The translations under genes and the position numbers were made by a program. Positions 5,461-7,370 of a DNA stretch of 7,370 nucleotides are shown here, piece by piece. The notes below the pieces were generated by a model. That model worked only from the letters and a program-made list of their open reading frames with translations, made no database searches and had not been told where the DNA came from. The DNA comes from Gemmatimonadales bacterium (GTDB lineage Bacteria; Gemmatimonadota; Gemmatimonadetes; Gemmatimonadales; GWC2-71-9). Each line of letters opens with the position of its first letter. Within the stretch, counting starts at the first letter, position 1. The stretch is from assembly GCA_004525055.1 (NCBI GenBank), contig SPDF01000067.1:1-7370 (forward strand). Reading direction: 5' to 3'.

Positions 5461-6836
5461 AGCTGCAGTACGGCAGGGTCATCCAGGATGGACTCGACGG
5501 AACCCACGGCCTGCCACGGCGCCGGTTGGACGAGCTGGCGCGCCGGTTCGGCGCCATTCAGGCCGAGGTGAGGGAGCGTCGGGAGGCAGGAGAATACGGA
5601 TTCTACGGCCTGGCCAGGCAGGAGAATACGGTGCGCCAGATTGCCGCGTTCGCCGAAGGGCTCGGGCAGGCGCATGACCACGTCCTGGTGCTCGGCATCG
5701 GCGGCTCCGCCCTCGGAGCCCGCGCCCTTCTCTCCGCGCTGCGGCCACCGGCGTGGAACGAACTCGACGACGAGGCTCGGGAGTTCTTCCCTCGGCTGAC
5801 CCTGCTCGACAACGTGGATCCCACCTCGGTGGCCGCGGCGCTCCGCCGCATCGATCCGCGGCGGGTGCTCGTCAATGTGATCAGCAAGTCGGGTGGCACC
5901 GCCGAGACGCTCGCGCAGTATCTCGTGGTGCGGAAGTGGCTCGACGACGCGCTCGGTGGGGCGGCCAGCCGGCATCTGGTCTTCACGACCGACCCCGAAC
6001 GGGGCGCGCTCCGGGAGCTCGCCACCAGCGAAGGAATCGCCACCCTGGAGGTCCCACCCGATGTCGGCGGCCGCTTCAGTGTGCTCTCGCCGGTCGGGTT
6101 GTTGCCGGCGGCACTGGTCGGGATCGACATCGCCGCGCTCGTGGCGGGCGCCGCGCGCGCGGTGGCGACGGCGGAGGAGGGAGACCTCCTCAAGAATCCG
6201 GCGGCGCTCTTTGCCGCGCTGCACTGGGCGGCGGACACCCAGCTCGGCGCCCGCGTCCATGTGGTGATGCCCTACAGCGACCGCCTGCGTGACGTGGCGG
6301 AGTGGTTTCGTCAGCTTTGGGCTGAGAGCCTCGGCAAGCGCGTGGATCGGGAGGGGCAGGTGGTGCACACCGGCCCGACACCGGTCGCCTCGGTCGGCGC
6401 CACCGACCAGCACTCCCAGGTGCAGCTCTTCATGGAAGGGCCGTTCGACAAGCTCATCACCTTCGTGACGGTTGCGGATCCCGGCGAGGATGTGCTGATC
6501 CCTGTTCTTGAAGGGATGCCGGAGGAGGTCGCCTGCCTCGGCGGGCGGACGCTGGGTGAGTTGTTGCAGGCCGAGTACGAAGCCACCTCGGCCGCCCTCG
6601 CGCAAATGGGCCGGATGAACTCTACGATCGCGCTTTCCGATCTTGCCGCACAGTCGGTCGGGGAGCTCCTCATGTTCTTCCAGCTGGCCACCGGGTACGC
6701 CGGGTGCTGGTACGGCGTGAATCCGTTCGACCAGCCCGGTGTGGAGCTTGGGAAGCGGCTGACGTTCGGGGCGCTCGGCCGGGTGGGCTATGAGCCGCCG
6801 GCTCCCCCGCTGGATGCCGACGCGGACACGGCCTGA
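5457..6836 (+). CDS. pgi: glucose-6-phosphate isomerase
   Basis: A 459-residue cytoplasmic enzyme that interconverts glucose 6-phosphate and fructose 6-phosphate in glycolysis and gluconeogenesis. The start is firm: GGAGGT (5445-5450) lies 6 bases ahead of an ATG that overlaps the previous stop. Visible motifs in order are LGIGGSALGARA (79-90), the phosphate-binding ISKSGGTAET (142-151), family signature DVGGRFSVLSPVG (202-214, with Arg206), WAESLGK (catalytic Glu290), GATDQHSQVQL (His319) and YGVNPFDQPGVELGK (Lys433), so all the main catalytic residues are present. The length fits the compact bacterial form (about 450 residues) rather than the 550-residue E. coli type. The last 14 or so residues are a Pro/Ala/Asp-rich tail (EPPAPPLDADADTA) of no known role. 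Its partners in the same pathway, pyk and an aldolase-like gene, lie on either side. Confidence 0.97.
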   Translation: MKLQYGRVIQDGLDGTHGLPRRRLDELARRFGAIQAEVRERREAGEYGFYGLARQENTVRQIAAFAEGLGQAHDHVLVLGIGGSALGARALLSALRPPAWNELDDEAREFFPRLTLLDNVDPTSVAAALRRIDPRRVLVNVISKSGGTAETLAQYLVVRKWLDDALGGAASRHLVFTTDPERGALRELATSEGIATLEVPPDVGGRFSVLSPVGLLPAALVGIDIAALVAGAARAVATAEEGDLLKNPAALFAALHWAADTQLGARVHVVMPYSDRLRDVAEWFRQLWAESLGKRVDREGQVVHTGPTPVASVGATDQHSQVQLFMEGPFDKLITFVTVADPGEDVLIPVLEGMPEEVACLGGRTLGELLQAEYEATSAALAQMGRMNSTIALSDLAAQSVGELLMFFQLATGYAGCWYGVNPFDQPGVELGKRLTFGALGRVGYEPPAPPLDADADTA

Positions 6837-6842
6837 ATCGGT

Positions 6843-6872
6843 TTGGCGCTGAGGCGGTTGGCGGTCTAGATT
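6843..6872 (+). promoter_or_regulatory. candidate promoter for the aldolase-like gene
   Basis: TTGGCG (6843-6848) and TAGATT (6867-6872) are 18 bases apart, in the 76-base gap after pgi. Transcription would start near 6880, leaving a leader of about 33 bases that includes AAGAGGA (6898-6904), 8 bases ahead of the GTG start. A second TTGGCG at 6858-6863 is too close to the -10 to be used with it. No terminator for pgi is seen in the gap, so read-through is also possible. Confidence 0.4.
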
Positions 6873-6912
6873 TTGCCATCCGCCCCTGTCCCTACTCAAG
6901 AGGACGAGACTC

Positions 6913-7370
6913 GTGACTGACCACGTTCAGAAGGCCGTGCAGCTCTTTGGCGGCGCGGTGACCACAGTGCCCGGCGGTGGCGTCCGCCTGTCGAAGCCCG
7001 ACGCGCTTCGCGGCCCGGCCACCGATACTCTGGTCCGCCAGGCGGTCTTCGGCAACGAGCCGGAGCGCGAGGCGGCCCGGTGGCTCCTCTGGGAGCTCGG
7101 GCAGGCGACCGGGGCGCGCCCCGCGTCGATTAATGACCTCTACCTGGCCCGCGGGCGTGGGGAGTGCGGGGGCTTCACTGTCCCGGCCATCAACGTGCGG
7201 ATGTTGGCCTACGACACCGCCCGGGCCGTCTTTCGTGCGGCGTTGGCGGGGAAGGCGGGGGCGATCATCCTGGAAATTGCCCGGAGCGAGATCGCCTATA
7301 CCGGCCAGCGGCCCGACGAATATGTGGCGGTGATCATCGGCGCGGCGCTGCGCGAGGGCTACACCCTCCC
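6913..7370 (+). CDS. class II fructose-bisphosphate aldolase-like protein, 5' part
   Basis: Open to the end of the window: 152 codons plus two bases. The GTG start is supported by AAGAGGA (6898-6904) 8 bases upstream. From residue 87 the sequence GFTVPAINVRMLAYDTARAV is the first strand and helix of the class II aldolase barrel (family form AxPAFN), followed by GAIILEIARSEIAYTGQRP (116-134) and an AALREGY segment that normally leads into the zinc-binding GDH motif, which here falls beyond the window. Expected role: cleavage or formation of fructose 1,6-bisphosphate (or a related ketose bisphosphate) in the cytoplasm, in line with the neighbouring pgi and pyk. The barrel is preceded by an 86-residue N-terminal segment that ordinary class II aldolases lack. 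A tagatose-bisphosphate or other aldolase specificity cannot be excluded. Confidence 0.8.
   Translation, partial: MTDHVQKAVQLFGGAVTTVPGGGVRLSKPDALRGPATDTLVRQAVFGNEPEREAARWLLWELGQATGARPASINDLYLARGRGECGGFTVPAINVRMLAYDTARAVFRAALAGKAGAIILEIARSEIAYTGQRPDEYVAVIIGAALREGYTL

Noticed and set aside
5454..6899. 481-codon open frame on the minus strand opposite pgi
   Set aside because: Complementary to a firmly identified glucose-6-phosphate isomerase; low-complexity Arg/Glu/Gly translation with no recognisable domain.

Overview
The window is high in G+C (roughly two thirds by eye), and every gene I can support lies on the + strand. Coding regions use strongly G/C-ending codons, and several exported proteins have short Ala-rich signal peptides ending in a 'xAQ' junction. 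Together with the gene content this suggests a Gram-negative, free-living bacterium of a GC-rich phylum. Gemmatimonadota or a relative is my guess from style only; no marker here proves it.

Region 1 (1-2276) is one tightly packed transcription unit. It holds the 3' end of ispG (isoprenoid MEP pathway, Fe-S enzyme), then three exported proteins: a TlpA-like thioredoxin-fold protein with a CxxC site, a BCP/PrxQ-like peroxiredoxin with a single cysteine, and an unrecognised secreted protein. The junctions are TAG|ATG, a short gap with a Shine-Dalgarno (SD) sequence, and a GTGA overlap, so co-translation is likely. The TlpA-like protein is a natural candidate reductant for the single-Cys peroxiredoxin in the cell envelope.

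Region 2 (2277-2662) is a stand-alone 83-codon gene resembling DUF1905/AbrB-type small proteins, with its own candidate promoter and a strong intrinsic terminator.

Region 3 (2663-3227) is about 560 bases without a convincing gene. Its left half is unusually AT-rich. It carries nine TCCAC/GTGGA pentamers, two arranged as the same inverted unit (TTCCAC-N5/6-GTGGATAGC). Its right half holds a dRS3-type repeat (ATTCCC-N8-GGGAAT) and hairpins, followed by a candidate promoter for pyruvate kinase.

Region 4 (3228-7370) is a central-carbon cluster: pyruvate kinase, a PhnP-like metallo-hydrolase, glucose-6-phosphate isomerase (the last two joined by an ATGA overlap), then, after a 76-base gap with a candidate promoter, the 5' end of a class II aldolase-like gene. 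Most of the window is ordinary housekeeping sequence. The points worth a second look are the intergenic repeats, the K+-independent-type residues of the pyruvate kinase, the redox pair with non-canonical active sites, and the N-terminal extension of the aldolase.
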